DNA of 7,650 bases from positions 1 through 7,650 of the forward strand of contig JAEZDC010000087.1 in assembly GCA_023429825.1 (NCBI GenBank), read 5' to 3'. The notes under the pieces are model-generated. The model ran no database searches. It was not told where the DNA came from and worked only from the letters and a program-made list of their open reading frames with translations. Origin of the DNA: Bacteroidota bacterium. GTDB taxonomy: Bacteria > Bacteroidota > Bacteroidia > Chitinophagales > Chitinophagaceae. The position numbers were made by a program, and so were the translations under genes. Positions 1 to 7,392 of this stretch are shown piece after piece. Each line of letters begins with the position of its first letter. The stretch's first letter is position 1.

Positions 1-881
1 CTCCTGCCCCACTGTATTATGTTGTTCGTCTTCACTAAATAAATGTCTTCATCAGCCATATTATCGGCAAACACACAATTGATCAAATAAAACTGGGCGT
101 CTCTATGAAAACGTCCAAGTTTAAACCCATCAAATCCTTCAAAAGAGCAATTCTTCAATACCGTTTTAGAATCCTCATATCTTGATCCATCATGCCATAT
201 TGAAGCCGTGCCTGAATGCGCAATGAACCTGCAATTCTCTGCGTAGGCCCAACCCCTGGGACAATAAAAATCAACTCCGCCTTCCATCACGCAATCTTTA
301 AAATAGAACATACCACCTTCCACATTCCACGGGCTCACCGTATCTCCGCCGAAAGCAATGAAATGGCAATTGATTGCGCTCAACCTTGTTGCATTCATTG
401 TTCGTAAAGCCATCTGGTGACTGTTCTTCGTTAGCTTCTTCTGCCGCGTCGCTGTATCCTGCGGACAAGCAATGAGCACATCACTCTTCCAGTCAAACCC
501 AAAGCTGTTCTTTACTGTCAGGTTCTTCAGCGTGATATCATTCCCATCCACGTTGATCGTTGCTACACCCCAATCATCATTATGCAAACACCTCCACGCA
601 TCTCTGGCTATGGATTGCGTGATCACAACCCCTTCTCTACTCTCCCCTTCTAAAACAATGTTGTGTTTCTCGATATACACCTTCTCATCATATACACCAT
701 TTTTTATGTAGATCACTCTTGCTTCAGCAGATGAATTAGTCAAACTATTTATTGCAGCCTGGATTGATTTATAATCTGCTTTCCCTTGCTTCGCCACCAC
801 GATCTTCCTCTGCACACCTGCAATCCCTGCCTGGGTAAGCATCAGAAAAAACACCACGTAATATGATAACTTCAATCTCAC
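1..881 (-). CDS. Pectinesterase (CE8 family), exported, 3'-truncated by the window edge
   Basis: Probable pectin methylesterase, which removes methyl esters from homogalacturonan outside the cytoplasm. The frame runs 293 codons from a GTG at 881 and is still open at base 1. Residues 1-22 look like a Sec signal peptide (hydrophobic from about residue 6). The rest reads as a right-handed beta-helix with the CE8 landmarks in order: HQMALR (Gln156), FGGDT (Asp180), GGVDF (Asp204) and LGRFH (Arg257). These match the QAVAL, QDT, GxVDFIFG and GRPW motifs, so both catalytic aspartates and the arginine are kept. Two positions differ: the oxyanion-hole Gln before Asp180 is Gly179, and the Trp of GRPW is His259. 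The GTG start is chosen because its GTGA overlaps the stop of the upstream GH105 gene and it gives a complete signal peptide; Met14 would cut the signal. The family call is firm; activity on methyl-esterified pectin is inferred. It is the most distal operon gene visible. Confidence 0.88.
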   Translation of the reverse strand, partial: MRLKLSYYVVFFLMLTQAGIAGVQRKIVVAKQGKADYKSIQAAINSLTNSSAEARVIYIKNGVYDEKVYIEKHNIVLEGESREGVVITQSIARDAWRCLHNDDWGVATINVDGNDITLKNLTVKNSFGFDWKSDVLIACPQDTATRQKKLTKNSHQMALRTMNATRLSAINCHFIAFGGDTVSPWNVEGGMFYFKDCVMEGGVDFYCPRGWAYAENCRFIAHSGTASIWHDGSRYEDSKTVLKNCSFEGFDGFKLGRFHRDAQFYLINCVFADNMADEDIYLVKTNNIIQWGR

Positions 882-2779
882 TTTTTCTTCGGCACTTGTT
901 TGATCAACCACTGTACTAGATCGGTAGCTGCTTTATAGTTATCAAATTCAGCAGGCAATTTCCTTCCGTCAACATACTCATTATATAACCACGGATCACC
1001 TAACATGAAAACGGTACCTTTTCCATATTTAGTAACTGCCATCACGTTAATATCTCCATTCTTCAAAACGGTTACTGCAGGTGCCTTTACGTTTAAACTG
1101 CTCAACTCTTTTATATAAAGTTTTGTAGCAGTTTTAAAAATGCTATGCCCTTCAGGAACAATTACCGCACCTTGCTCAAACTGATCTTTTTCTACCCTAT
1201 TCTTGCTATCATAGTTGAACTCCACACCGAATGGCTTGGACAGTTCATTAAAATATTTGAACTCTGCATTGATTGAATCATTACTCAACAACACCAACAC
1301 ACCACCGGCTTTCACCCAGTTCTTAATCACTTCAATATCTTTAGCAGCAACATAATTTGGTTTTGCCGTTTCCTTTTCTGTGTCAGGATCAACGATCACA
1401 TACACATCCGCTGCCTTCAGGTTTCTTGGTGTAGGTGCATCGGTTAATGAAGCCGTTTTTACGCCATGAATTCTGAAAACATCTCCCAACATTGCAAAGC
1501 CGCCATTGCTTTTATCTTCCCAGGTATAATGCCATCTCACATCGGTACCTGTCGCATCTTTCTTCCATTCATTATTGAAATAATAATCCAGTAACACCGT
1601 CCTGCCTTTTCCAACATTCTGCAGTGACGACATTTCCATCTCCACTGCAGCATTGATAAATGCACCCATGCCTTTCGGATCATTAACGATCACTGGCTCA
1701 CTCATGTAATATTCAAAGCTGCCATCACGGTAAGGATTACCACCCAAACCCGAAACCGCAACTGTTCCATGCAAATTGGTTTGACCGTTCTCCTCTTTGA
1801 TGAATTGCTTTACAATGCCATCATATCCTTTCTTCGCATTTGCCAGAAAGTTTGCTGGTAAATAACCTTTACGTACGCCTTTCGCTAAAGTGTACACTAA
1901 CATAGAGGAAGCAGATGCTTCAAAATAATTCTTGCTCTCTTTAGGTTTATCAACTACATCATACCATAAGCCAGTCTTTGTATCCTGCACACTCGTTATT
2001 GCTTTTGCAAAACGATTCAATATCGCAATGATGCTATCTCTTCCCGGGTGTTTCGCAGGAAAATGATCCAGCGCATCAACCATAGCCATTCCGTACCAGC
2101 CCAAAGCCCTTCCCCAAACATTTGGCGAAAGCCCCGTTGCTTTGTCTGCCCACTTCTGTTGCTTGCTTTCATCCCATCCATGATACAACAAACCAGTCTT
2201 TGCATCCCTTGCATGTTTTTCCATCAACACAAACTGCCTCGTGATATCATTGAAAGAACTATCCTCGTGAAACAACATCGCATACTCTGCATAAAACGGC
2301 TGGCCCATATACAATCCATCCAGCCACATTTGGTAAGGATAGATTTTCTTATGCCAGAAACCACCTTCGCTTGTTCTTGGATGTTCACGCAACTGGTCCC
2401 GCAACCTGTCAGCAGCTTTCTTATACTTTTCTTTCCCGGTTACCCTGTACAACAGCAGCAACAGCTTGCCATTGTTTACGTGATCAATATTGAATTCATC
2501 TTTCTTATAACCTTTGATACTGCCATCATCCTTCACATAATAATCCATGCTCTTCTGGATGTAATTAAAATACTTTCCATCTCCCGTAGCATTCCATATT
2601 CCCTCAATACCTTTTAAGATCACTCCCTGGTCGTATCTCCACTTCGGCGCTTTGTCATTCTCCAGCATGAAGCTGTCTTTCCAGATCGTCATTGCAGTTG
2701 CAGCCAGTTTTTTACTCCAATCCTGTGCATGCGCATTTACTGCAACAATTAAAAAAGCTATCGTTATTAATTTTTTCAT
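878..2779 (-). CDS. GH105 unsaturated rhamnogalacturonyl/galacturonyl hydrolase with C-terminal DUF4350/GATase-like domain
   Basis: Exported protein of 633 residues. The signal peptide is residues 1-18, with likely cleavage after AHA. Residues about 25-385 form a GH88/GH105 (alpha/alpha)6 barrel of the YteR/YesR kind, which removes the 4,5-unsaturated uronic acid from the non-reducing end of lyase-made pectin oligosaccharides. Visible motifs are DHVNNGK (99-105), MWLDGLYMGQPF (151-162; Asp154 corresponds to the catalytic Asp143 of YteR) and NVWGRALGWYGMAMVDAL (220-237). A single-domain GH105 is about 370 residues, so the remaining 245 or so are extra. Residues 393-625 resemble a Rossmann-like DUF4350/class I glutamine-amidotransferase fold (VYVIVDPDT, IKNWVKAGGVLVLLSND, YGKGTVFMLGDPW). 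The whole protein has no cysteine, so this domain cannot be an active amidotransferase; its role is unknown. The ATG at 2779 follows an A/T-rich leader without a clear Shine-Dalgarno. It lies 79 bp after the GH28 stop and its TGA overlaps the esterase GTG. Confidence 0.92.
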   Translation of the reverse strand: MKKLITIAFLIVAVNAHAQDWSKKLAATAMTIWKDSFMLENDKAPKWRYDQGVILKGIEGIWNATGDGKYFNYIQKSMDYYVKDDGSIKGYKKDEFNIDHVNNGKLLLLLYRVTGKEKYKKAADRLRDQLREHPRTSEGGFWHKKIYPYQMWLDGLYMGQPFYAEYAMLFHEDSSFNDITRQFVLMEKHARDAKTGLLYHGWDESKQQKWADKATGLSPNVWGRALGWYGMAMVDALDHFPAKHPGRDSIIAILNRFAKAITSVQDTKTGLWYDVVDKPKESKNYFEASASSMLVYTLAKGVRKGYLPANFLANAKKGYDGIVKQFIKEENGQTNLHGTVAVSGLGGNPYRDGSFEYYMSEPVIVNDPKGMGAFINAAVEMEMSSLQNVGKGRTVLLDYYFNNEWKKDATGTDVRWHYTWEDKSNGGFAMLGDVFRIHGVKTASLTDAPTPRNLKAADVYVIVDPDTEKETAKPNYVAAKDIEVIKNWVKAGGVLVLLSNDSINAEFKYFNELSKPFGVEFNYDSKNRVEKDQFEQGAVIVPEGHSIFKTATKLYIKELSSLNVKAPAVTVLKNGDINVMAVTKYGKGTVFMLGDPWLYNEYVDGRKLPAEFDNYKAATDLVQWLIKQVPKKK

Positions 2780-2858
2780 TTTTATTTAGCCAGCTTTATC
2801 TCATTACTCATCGCCCGTTGTGTCACTCACTTGTACGTTCAGAACATTATGCACCAGT
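2780..2858 (-). other. Short gap between GH28 and GH105 genes
   Basis: This 79-bp gap has no strong hairpin with a T-tract and no good TTG/TAnnTTTG promoter on the minus strand. It is therefore read as an intra-operonic spacer. The last 15 bases before the GH105 ATG are A/T-rich, as is common for Bacteroidota translation starts. Confidence 0.5.
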
Positions 2859-4502
2859 TTACCTCACCTTCACCGCTTCTTCTTTAGCGCCATAATTCAC
2901 CTCAACACTCTTCTTTGCTTTTTTTGTATCAGTGTTTGTTATCGTAATACCCGTTGATTTTTCACCCGTGACATTCAACAACAATTCGGCATTGTTATAA
3001 CTGATCTTATCCAATGTTATGTTCTTACTGTTATGGATATTCAATACAGGGTTTGTATCACTGCTGTACACTGCAATATTCTTCAGTGCGATACCACTGC
3101 CTTCAGTCATATCCAAACCATGCTTAGCCTGAAGCGTCATATCCTCTAAGAAAATGTTCTGGACATTCATTTCAGGCAACCCTCTTACAAAAATTGCTTT
3201 CTCAGCACCATCGCAAACCACATTCTTTACAAATACATTTCTGAATACGGGTGTTTCTTCTGTAACAGGTTTTGTCTCTACTTTAGGAGGTTCTCTCCTC
3301 TCGCCGGCCAATGCTATCGGATCTTTCGCTTCATAATACATATCGAATAAGATCGCCTCACCGATAATATCTTTCATCAGAATATTGCTGATATAAATAT
3401 TCTCCACAACACCACCTCTGCCCCTGGTTGTTTTAAACCGGATACCGATATCAGTTCCTACGAAAGTGCAATTGTCTACCCAGATGTTTCTTGCACCGCC
3501 ACTCATTTCACTTCCTACCACAAATCCGCCATGCGCTGCATATACAATACAGTTCCTGATGATCACGTTCTCTGTGGGCATCGCTCTTTTTCTTCCTTCA
3601 GCATCTCTTCCGCTCTTAATGCATAAGCCATCATCACCCACATCGAATGTGCTGTTCTCGATCAAAACATTTTTGCAGCTTTCCACATCAATGCCATCGC
3701 CATTCTGTGCATACCATGGATTCTTTACCTGAACATTTCTTACAGTAACATCTTCACTCATTAATGGATGTAAATTCCATGCAGGAGAATTTTGAAAGGT
3801 CACTCCTTCCAGTAATACCTTCTTACATCTTGTAAACACCAGCAGATTTGGACGAAGGAAATCTTTCACAGAATCGTAAAATGCAGCACTCTTCTCAGGA
3901 GAGATAGCGCCAGGGTTCTTAAACTTTGAACCGTATAATGAACTGGCAGTAGGATACCATATTTTTTTATCATCACTCAACACACCACCGGAAGCCACTA
4001 GCTTATTCCAGTTGCTTGCAGTGAGTTTATCTTTCTTTACCATGCGCCACGCATCACCGTTACCATCAATGATGCCGAAACCTGTCACAGCAATATTGGC
4101 AGCATTCGTTGCAGAGATCGGAGATTGATTCCGCATCTGCGGTAAACCTTCCCAGTTCCCTGCAACCAGTTTAAACTGGCTCAGATCATCTGTTGTTTGC
4201 AAAACAGCATTGCGTTGCAGGTGCAGATTAACATTACTCTTCAACTCAATTGGACCCGTCAGCCAGAAACCTGCCGGTACCAACACCACACCACCCCCTT
4301 TAGCATTGCATGCATTGATCGCATCATTGATCGCTTTGGTGTTAAGCGTAACACCATCAGCTTTAGCACCGAATTGTGTGATATGGAAAGTATCCTTCTT
4401 GAAAACAGGACTGGCTACAACTACAGGAATTTTTTTCTGTGCAGAACAAAAACTTACAGCAAATACTGATAAAAGGCAAAATCCACTCTTTAGTATATTC
4501 AT
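2859..4502 (-). CDS. GH28 polygalacturonase, exported
   Basis: Glycoside hydrolase family 28 pectinase of 547 residues that hydrolyses alpha-1,4 linkages between galacturonic acids. It is probably periplasmic or surface-exposed. A Sec signal covers roughly residues 1-21 (hydrophobic GFCLLSVFAVSFCSA), and the cysteine is not in a good lipobox. FGAKADG near residue 45 is the usual start of a pectate-lyase-like beta-helix. The four GH28 motifs are present: NGDGID (267-272, in place of NTDG), GDDGLCIKSG (289-298), HGG (324-326) followed by FVVGSEMSGG, and RFK (355-357, in place of RIK). All catalytic aspartates and the histidine are kept. NGDGID with GSEMSGG recalls bacterial exo-acting members, so exo-polygalacturonase is my guess, not shown. 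A TTG at 4511 could add three residues, but the ATG at 4502 is preferred because the signal peptide begins directly with it. It is the first gene of the minus-strand operon. Confidence 0.94.
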   Translation of the reverse strand: MNILKSGFCLLSVFAVSFCSAQKKIPVVVASPVFKKDTFHITQFGAKADGVTLNTKAINDAINACNAKGGGVVLVPAGFWLTGPIELKSNVNLHLQRNAVLQTTDDLSQFKLVAGNWEGLPQMRNQSPISATNAANIAVTGFGIIDGNGDAWRMVKKDKLTASNWNKLVASGGVLSDDKKIWYPTASSLYGSKFKNPGAISPEKSAAFYDSVKDFLRPNLLVFTRCKKVLLEGVTFQNSPAWNLHPLMSEDVTVRNVQVKNPWYAQNGDGIDVESCKNVLIENSTFDVGDDGLCIKSGRDAEGRKRAMPTENVIIRNCIVYAAHGGFVVGSEMSGGARNIWVDNCTFVGTDIGIRFKTTRGRGGVVENIYISNILMKDIIGEAILFDMYYEAKDPIALAGERREPPKVETKPVTEETPVFRNVFVKNVVCDGAEKAIFVRGLPEMNVQNIFLEDMTLQAKHGLDMTEGSGIALKNIAVYSSDTNPVLNIHNSKNITLDKISYNNAELLLNVTGEKSTGITITNTDTKKAKKSVEVNYGAKEEAVKVR

Positions 4503-4545
4503 ATCAGGCAATTGTTAGATAAAAAAGGCTTGGCAGAGCCGTACG

Positions 4546-4553
4546 AACGATTG
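4546..4553 (-). promoter_or_regulatory. Inverted third copy of the CAATCGTT operator-like core
   Basis: The plus strand reads AACGATTG, the exact reverse complement of the CAATCGTT core in the tandem repeat at 4640-4664. It lies about 44 bp upstream of the GH28 ATG and about 95-105 bp from the tandem copies. A shared 8-mer within 120 bp could be chance, but its place in the operon leader fits an auxiliary operator. Confidence 0.35.
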
Positions 4554-4639
4554 ATCGCTAAATGATCCTTTGCTTGTAAAACCGTAACAAGTTTACTCAT
4601 TATCTCAGGGGTAAATCGCTGACAAAAATTCTTTTTTTA

Positions 4640-4664
4640 CGCAATCGTTACCGCAATCGTTACC
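4640..4664 (+). repeat. Tandem direct repeat of a 12-bp operator-like unit (GCAATCGTTACC x2)
   Basis: GCAATCGTTACC occurs twice with no gap, at 4641-4652 and 4653-4664, preceded by a C that also fits the unit. Each copy holds AAtCGtT, the CG-centred half-palindrome typical of LacI/GalR-family operators, and partly fits the cre-like pattern TGNAANCGNTNNCA. The period of 12 bp is a little over one helical turn. It lies about 138 bp upstream of GH28 and 225 bp upstream of the barrel gene. Binding by a LacI-type regulator is inferred from the motif alone; no regulator gene lies in the window. Confidence 0.5.
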
Positions 4665-4798
4665 ATTTTTCCGGAGCACAATATATAATTGCGGTTAATG
4701 CAGAAACATACTTGTGTAGCAACGAAATACGAATCTTTTCTGAAGTTTGCATCTGCTGCCGGAAACATAAAATCATCTGAGATAATATCGGATCGCAC

Positions 4799-4808
4799 TG
4801 CATATGCA
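4799..4808. promoter_or_regulatory. Perfect 10-bp palindrome TGCATATGCA
   Basis: A perfect palindrome lying 81 bp upstream of the barrel-gene ATG, in the half of the intergenic region nearer that gene. It could be a binding site for a dimeric regulator. No second copy was seen and no family is assigned. Confidence 0.25.
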
Positions 4809-4889
4809 TATTTTACCGCTTACCCTAATTAACTACTCTCCATTATAGCTGTTAAATACCTTGCCGCCTCTATCGAAAACTGAACTAAC

Positions 4890-7334
4890 ATGACCAAGCT
4901 ACTTGCTACCTCCCTCCTGCTGGCAATATGTATTTGCAGCACCACATCACTACATGCCCAGTCAAAAGCCACTGTAAAAGGTGTTGTGACCGACAGCACA
5001 CAAAAGCCTGTGAGCTTTGCCACTATAAGGTTATTGAGTAAGAAAAATCCGCAACAACCCCTGCAATCCAGCTATACCAAAGAAGACGGAAGTTTTACTT
5101 TGACCAGGCTGGATACCGGCGCCTATATGTTGATCTTCACACACACTGCTTTTGCAGAGAAAAGGCAACCGGTAAGAATTCAACAACCTGGTGAGAGTAT
5201 CGATCTGAAACAAATACAATTGGAATCCGCTGCCAACAACCTGAAAGGTATTACGGTGGTAGCACAAAGACCATTGATAGAACAAACAGATGATAAGATC
5301 ACCTTCAATGCAGAAGATGATCCTTCCACCAAAACAGAAACTGCTATCGATGTATTGCGTAAAACACCTTTCGTTACAGTAGATGGAGAAGATAATATCT
5401 CCATCAATGGCAAAACCAACTTCCGGGTATTGTTGAACGGAAGACAAACATCCATGTTCGCCACCAATGTGAAAGATGCACTCCGCGGATTCCCTGGTGC
5501 ACTGATCTCTAAAATAGAGGTGATCACATCTCCTTCTGCCAAGTACGATGGTGAAGGCATCGGCGGGCTCATCAACATCATCACGAAGAAAAAAGTAGCA
5601 GGCTATAACGGAACGATCAACTCGTTTACAAGAAGAGCAGTAGACAAACTGCAGGTGTTCTCTGCTAATGGTAATATCAAGATCGGCAAGTTCGGGGCAA
5701 CTGCATTCTATACGCACGGTGATGCCAGGCCTATGGAACGTCCACTCTTTAGCAGCACTACTCCTACTCTAAGCAATGCTTATGCGCAAAGGATAATGAG
5801 TGGGCATAACACCAATAGCAACACCCGTGATTTTGGTAATGCTGAACTCAGTTATGAGATCGACAGTCTGAATGTTGTTACTGCCTACGCCAATATCAAC
5901 TCTTTCTCCGGTAAGAGTGGTTCCCGCCAAACCATCACCACTGATTTCAACAGCGCTCCATCATCTACCAGCTATTTCAATATGTTCAACGAGAATAGCA
6001 ACCCGGGTGTGAGCGTGGGATCAGACTATATCAAAAAATTCAAGAACAATAAAGACCGGGAACTCAGCTTCCGCTTCTTTGGTGAATTTGGAAGGAATGA
6101 AGCCTATACCAACAGTACACAGGATAATCCGGGTACAGATCGCTTCATCATCAACAACAGCATGTCCCGCAACAACCAATATACTTTCGAAGTGAACCAC
6201 ATACTGCCTTTGAAAAAAAACAAAACATTCGAAGCGGGAGCAAAAGCCATAGTACGCAGGGCAAGCTCAGATTTCCAGAGTCTGGTCGCTTACGCCGCAG
6301 GTGCATTCAAACCCAATCCGTCTAATACAGATTATTTCAAATACCACCAAAACGTAGCGAGCTTGTACACCATGTACAGCTTCAAGATCAAAAAATCGAG
6401 CTGGAGAGTGGGTGCAAGATTAGAACACACCAATGTGAATGGCGATTTCATCACATCCAACACAAAAGTGAAGCAAGACTATTTTACACTCTTACCTAAT
6501 ATCCAGTACAGTCAAAAATTAAGCAAGCTGGTTACGTTAGTAATGAACTATAGCAAACGTGTACAAAGGCCTTTCATTACCGATCTCAATCCTTTTGTAA
6601 ATAACACTGATTCACTCAACATTACTTATGGTAATCCTGATCTTAACCCGCAAACATTACATATCGTTTCAGCACGAACAATGATCAACAAAGGGCCTTT
6701 CTTTGGTGCGATCAATTTAGAAGGTGCATATAGTGGTGATTATATCATGGATTATTCCTTCTTTGAACCCTCGACAGGTGTTACCAAAACAACCAGCCTC
6801 AATATCGGCAAAGGTTACCAGGCTAACCTCAACGTGAATATCAATGCTAGGATCACGACTAAATGGAGACTTGGTATTAACACCGGTATGTTATATCGCA
6901 GTGTGCGTAACAGTTTCAATACGGCACAATCAAATAAAGGATTCGGAGGCAACTTCACATTGAACACCAGCTATACGTTTAATCCAAAATTTGTAGTGAG
7001 CAGTTTCATAGGTATGTTCCAGGACCCCGTGAGCATCCAAACCACCTATCCTTTCTACCCTTGGTATAATCTTGCAATTGCTCATAAATTCTATAAGAAT
7101 AAACTGAACGTGTCACTCCGCTTCGTGAACTTCATGGAGAAAGAACGGGAATTTAAAACCGTTACCAAAGACCCGAACTTCACTACCATCAATATCCGCA
7201 ACGATATACGCAGGGGATTTGCCCTGGCACTTACTTATAACTTCGGTAAACTCACAGAAAATATTTCTAAGAAGAAAGGCGTGAATAATGATGATCAATT
7301 AGTAAAGCCAACGCCTACACAAGGAGCACAATAG
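4890..7334 (+). CDS. Outer-membrane beta-barrel protein, TonB-dependent-receptor-like (OMP_b-brl_3 type)
   Basis: An 814-residue outer-membrane protein. Residues 1-24 are a Sec signal peptide ending LHAQ. Residues about 27-112 form a carboxypeptidase-regulatory-like beta-sandwich (VKGVVTDSTQKPVSFATIRL, then KEDGSFTL and LDTGAYML). Residues about 120-233 are a TonB-receptor plug (TAIDVLRKTPFVTVDGEDNI, FRVLLNGRQ, ISKIEVITSPSAKYDGEG, GGLINIITKKK). The rest alternates short strands and loops like a large barrel, ending near residue 793 (LALTYNFGKL) with a hydrophilic tail of about 20 residues, as is usual in this group. The plug and barrel match the TonB-receptor family with Pfam OMP_b-brl_3, not a SusC transporter: it is shorter than the usual 1000 or so residues and no susD gene follows. 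The substrate is unknown; divergent placement next to pectin genes hints at, but does not show, oligosaccharide uptake. The ATG at 4890 has no visible Shine-Dalgarno. A terminator follows 13 bp after the stop. Confidence 0.88.
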   Translation: MTKLLATSLLLAICICSTTSLHAQSKATVKGVVTDSTQKPVSFATIRLLSKKNPQQPLQSSYTKEDGSFTLTRLDTGAYMLIFTHTAFAEKRQPVRIQQPGESIDLKQIQLESAANNLKGITVVAQRPLIEQTDDKITFNAEDDPSTKTETAIDVLRKTPFVTVDGEDNISINGKTNFRVLLNGRQTSMFATNVKDALRGFPGALISKIEVITSPSAKYDGEGIGGLINIITKKKVAGYNGTINSFTRRAVDKLQVFSANGNIKIGKFGATAFYTHGDARPMERPLFSSTTPTLSNAYAQRIMSGHNTNSNTRDFGNAELSYEIDSLNVVTAYANINSFSGKSGSRQTITTDFNSAPSSTSYFNMFNENSNPGVSVGSDYIKKFKNNKDRELSFRFFGEFGRNEAYTNSTQDNPGTDRFIINNSMSRNNQYTFEVNHILPLKKNKTFEAGAKAIVRRASSDFQSLVAYAAGAFKPNPSNTDYFKYHQNVASLYTMYSFKIKKSSWRVGARLEHTNVNGDFITSNTKVKQDYFTLLPNIQYSQKLSKLVTLVMNYSKRVQRPFITDLNPFVNNTDSLNITYGNPDLNPQTLHIVSARTMINKGPFFGAINLEGAYSGDYIMDYSFFEPSTGVTKTTSLNIGKGYQANLNVNINARITTKWRLGINTGMLYRSVRNSFNTAQSNKGFGGNFTLNTSYTFNPKFVVSSFIGMFQDPVSIQTTYPFYPWYNLAIAHKFYKNKLNVSLRFVNFMEKEREFKTVTKDPNFTTINIRNDIRRGFALALTYNFGKLTENISKKKGVNNDDQLVKPTPTQGAQ

Positions 7335-7347
7335 GATGTAACATAAC

Positions 7348-7392
7348 CCAGAGAACCTGCGAGGTTTGTAACCTGGCAGGTTCCTGGTTTTT
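7348..7392 (+). terminator. Intrinsic terminator of the barrel gene
   Basis: A long hairpin followed by TTTTT. GAACCTGC (7353-7360) pairs perfectly with GCAGGTTC (7376-7383). Outside it, CCAG (7348-7351) pairs with CTGG (7384-7387) across one bulged A. Inside it, AGGTT (7362-7366) pairs with AACCT (7370-7374) across a G/G mismatch, leaving a TGT loop. That makes about 17 pairs, with the T-tract at 7388-7392. It begins 13 bp after the TAG of the barrel gene, so it should end that transcript and insulate the gene starting at 7556. Confidence 0.85.

Larger units (their letters stand above)
4503..4889. promoter_or_regulatory. Divergent intergenic control region between the pectin operon and the barrel gene
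   Basis: About 390 bp without a credible gene, lying between divergently read genes, so it must hold the promoters of both. It contains the tandem repeat at 4640-4664, an inverted copy of its core at 4546-4553, an inverted partial match at 4688-4695 and a palindrome at 4799-4808. No match to the Bacteroidota promoter consensus (TTG, 19-22 bp, TAnnTTTG) is convincing on either strand. The nearest on the minus strand is TTG at 4656-4654 with AATTTTTG at 4630-4623, spacer 23. If real, its -33 element would sit inside the tandem repeat, which would suit repression there. Confidence 0.6.

Noticed and set aside
216..711. Two plus-strand open frames (216-407 and 472-711)
   Set aside because: Both are antisense to the CE8 esterase, whose conserved motifs fall in the same stretch.
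2048..2617. Plus-strand open frame of 189 codons across the GH105 gene
   Set aside because: It is antisense to the GH105 catalytic domain, where the minus-strand motifs are clear, and its product looks like random composition.
4503..4511. TTG start at 4511 for the GH28 gene, adding three residues
   Set aside because: The ATG at 4502 is three codons downstream and begins a standard signal peptide; nothing favours the TTG.
4588..4595. TAAACTTG on the minus strand as a -7 promoter element for GH28
   Set aside because: It is one mismatch from TAnnTTTG, but the nearest TTG is 27 bp upstream, outside the usual 19-22 bp.
4640..4664. Tandem repeat as the start of a CRISPR array
   Set aside because: There are only two directly abutting 12-bp units with no spacer, and no cas gene in the window.
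5031..5717. Minus-strand open frame of 228 codons inside the barrel gene
   Set aside because: It lies wholly antisense to a well-supported plug and barrel domain, is cysteine-rich and shows no family motif; it is a shadow frame.
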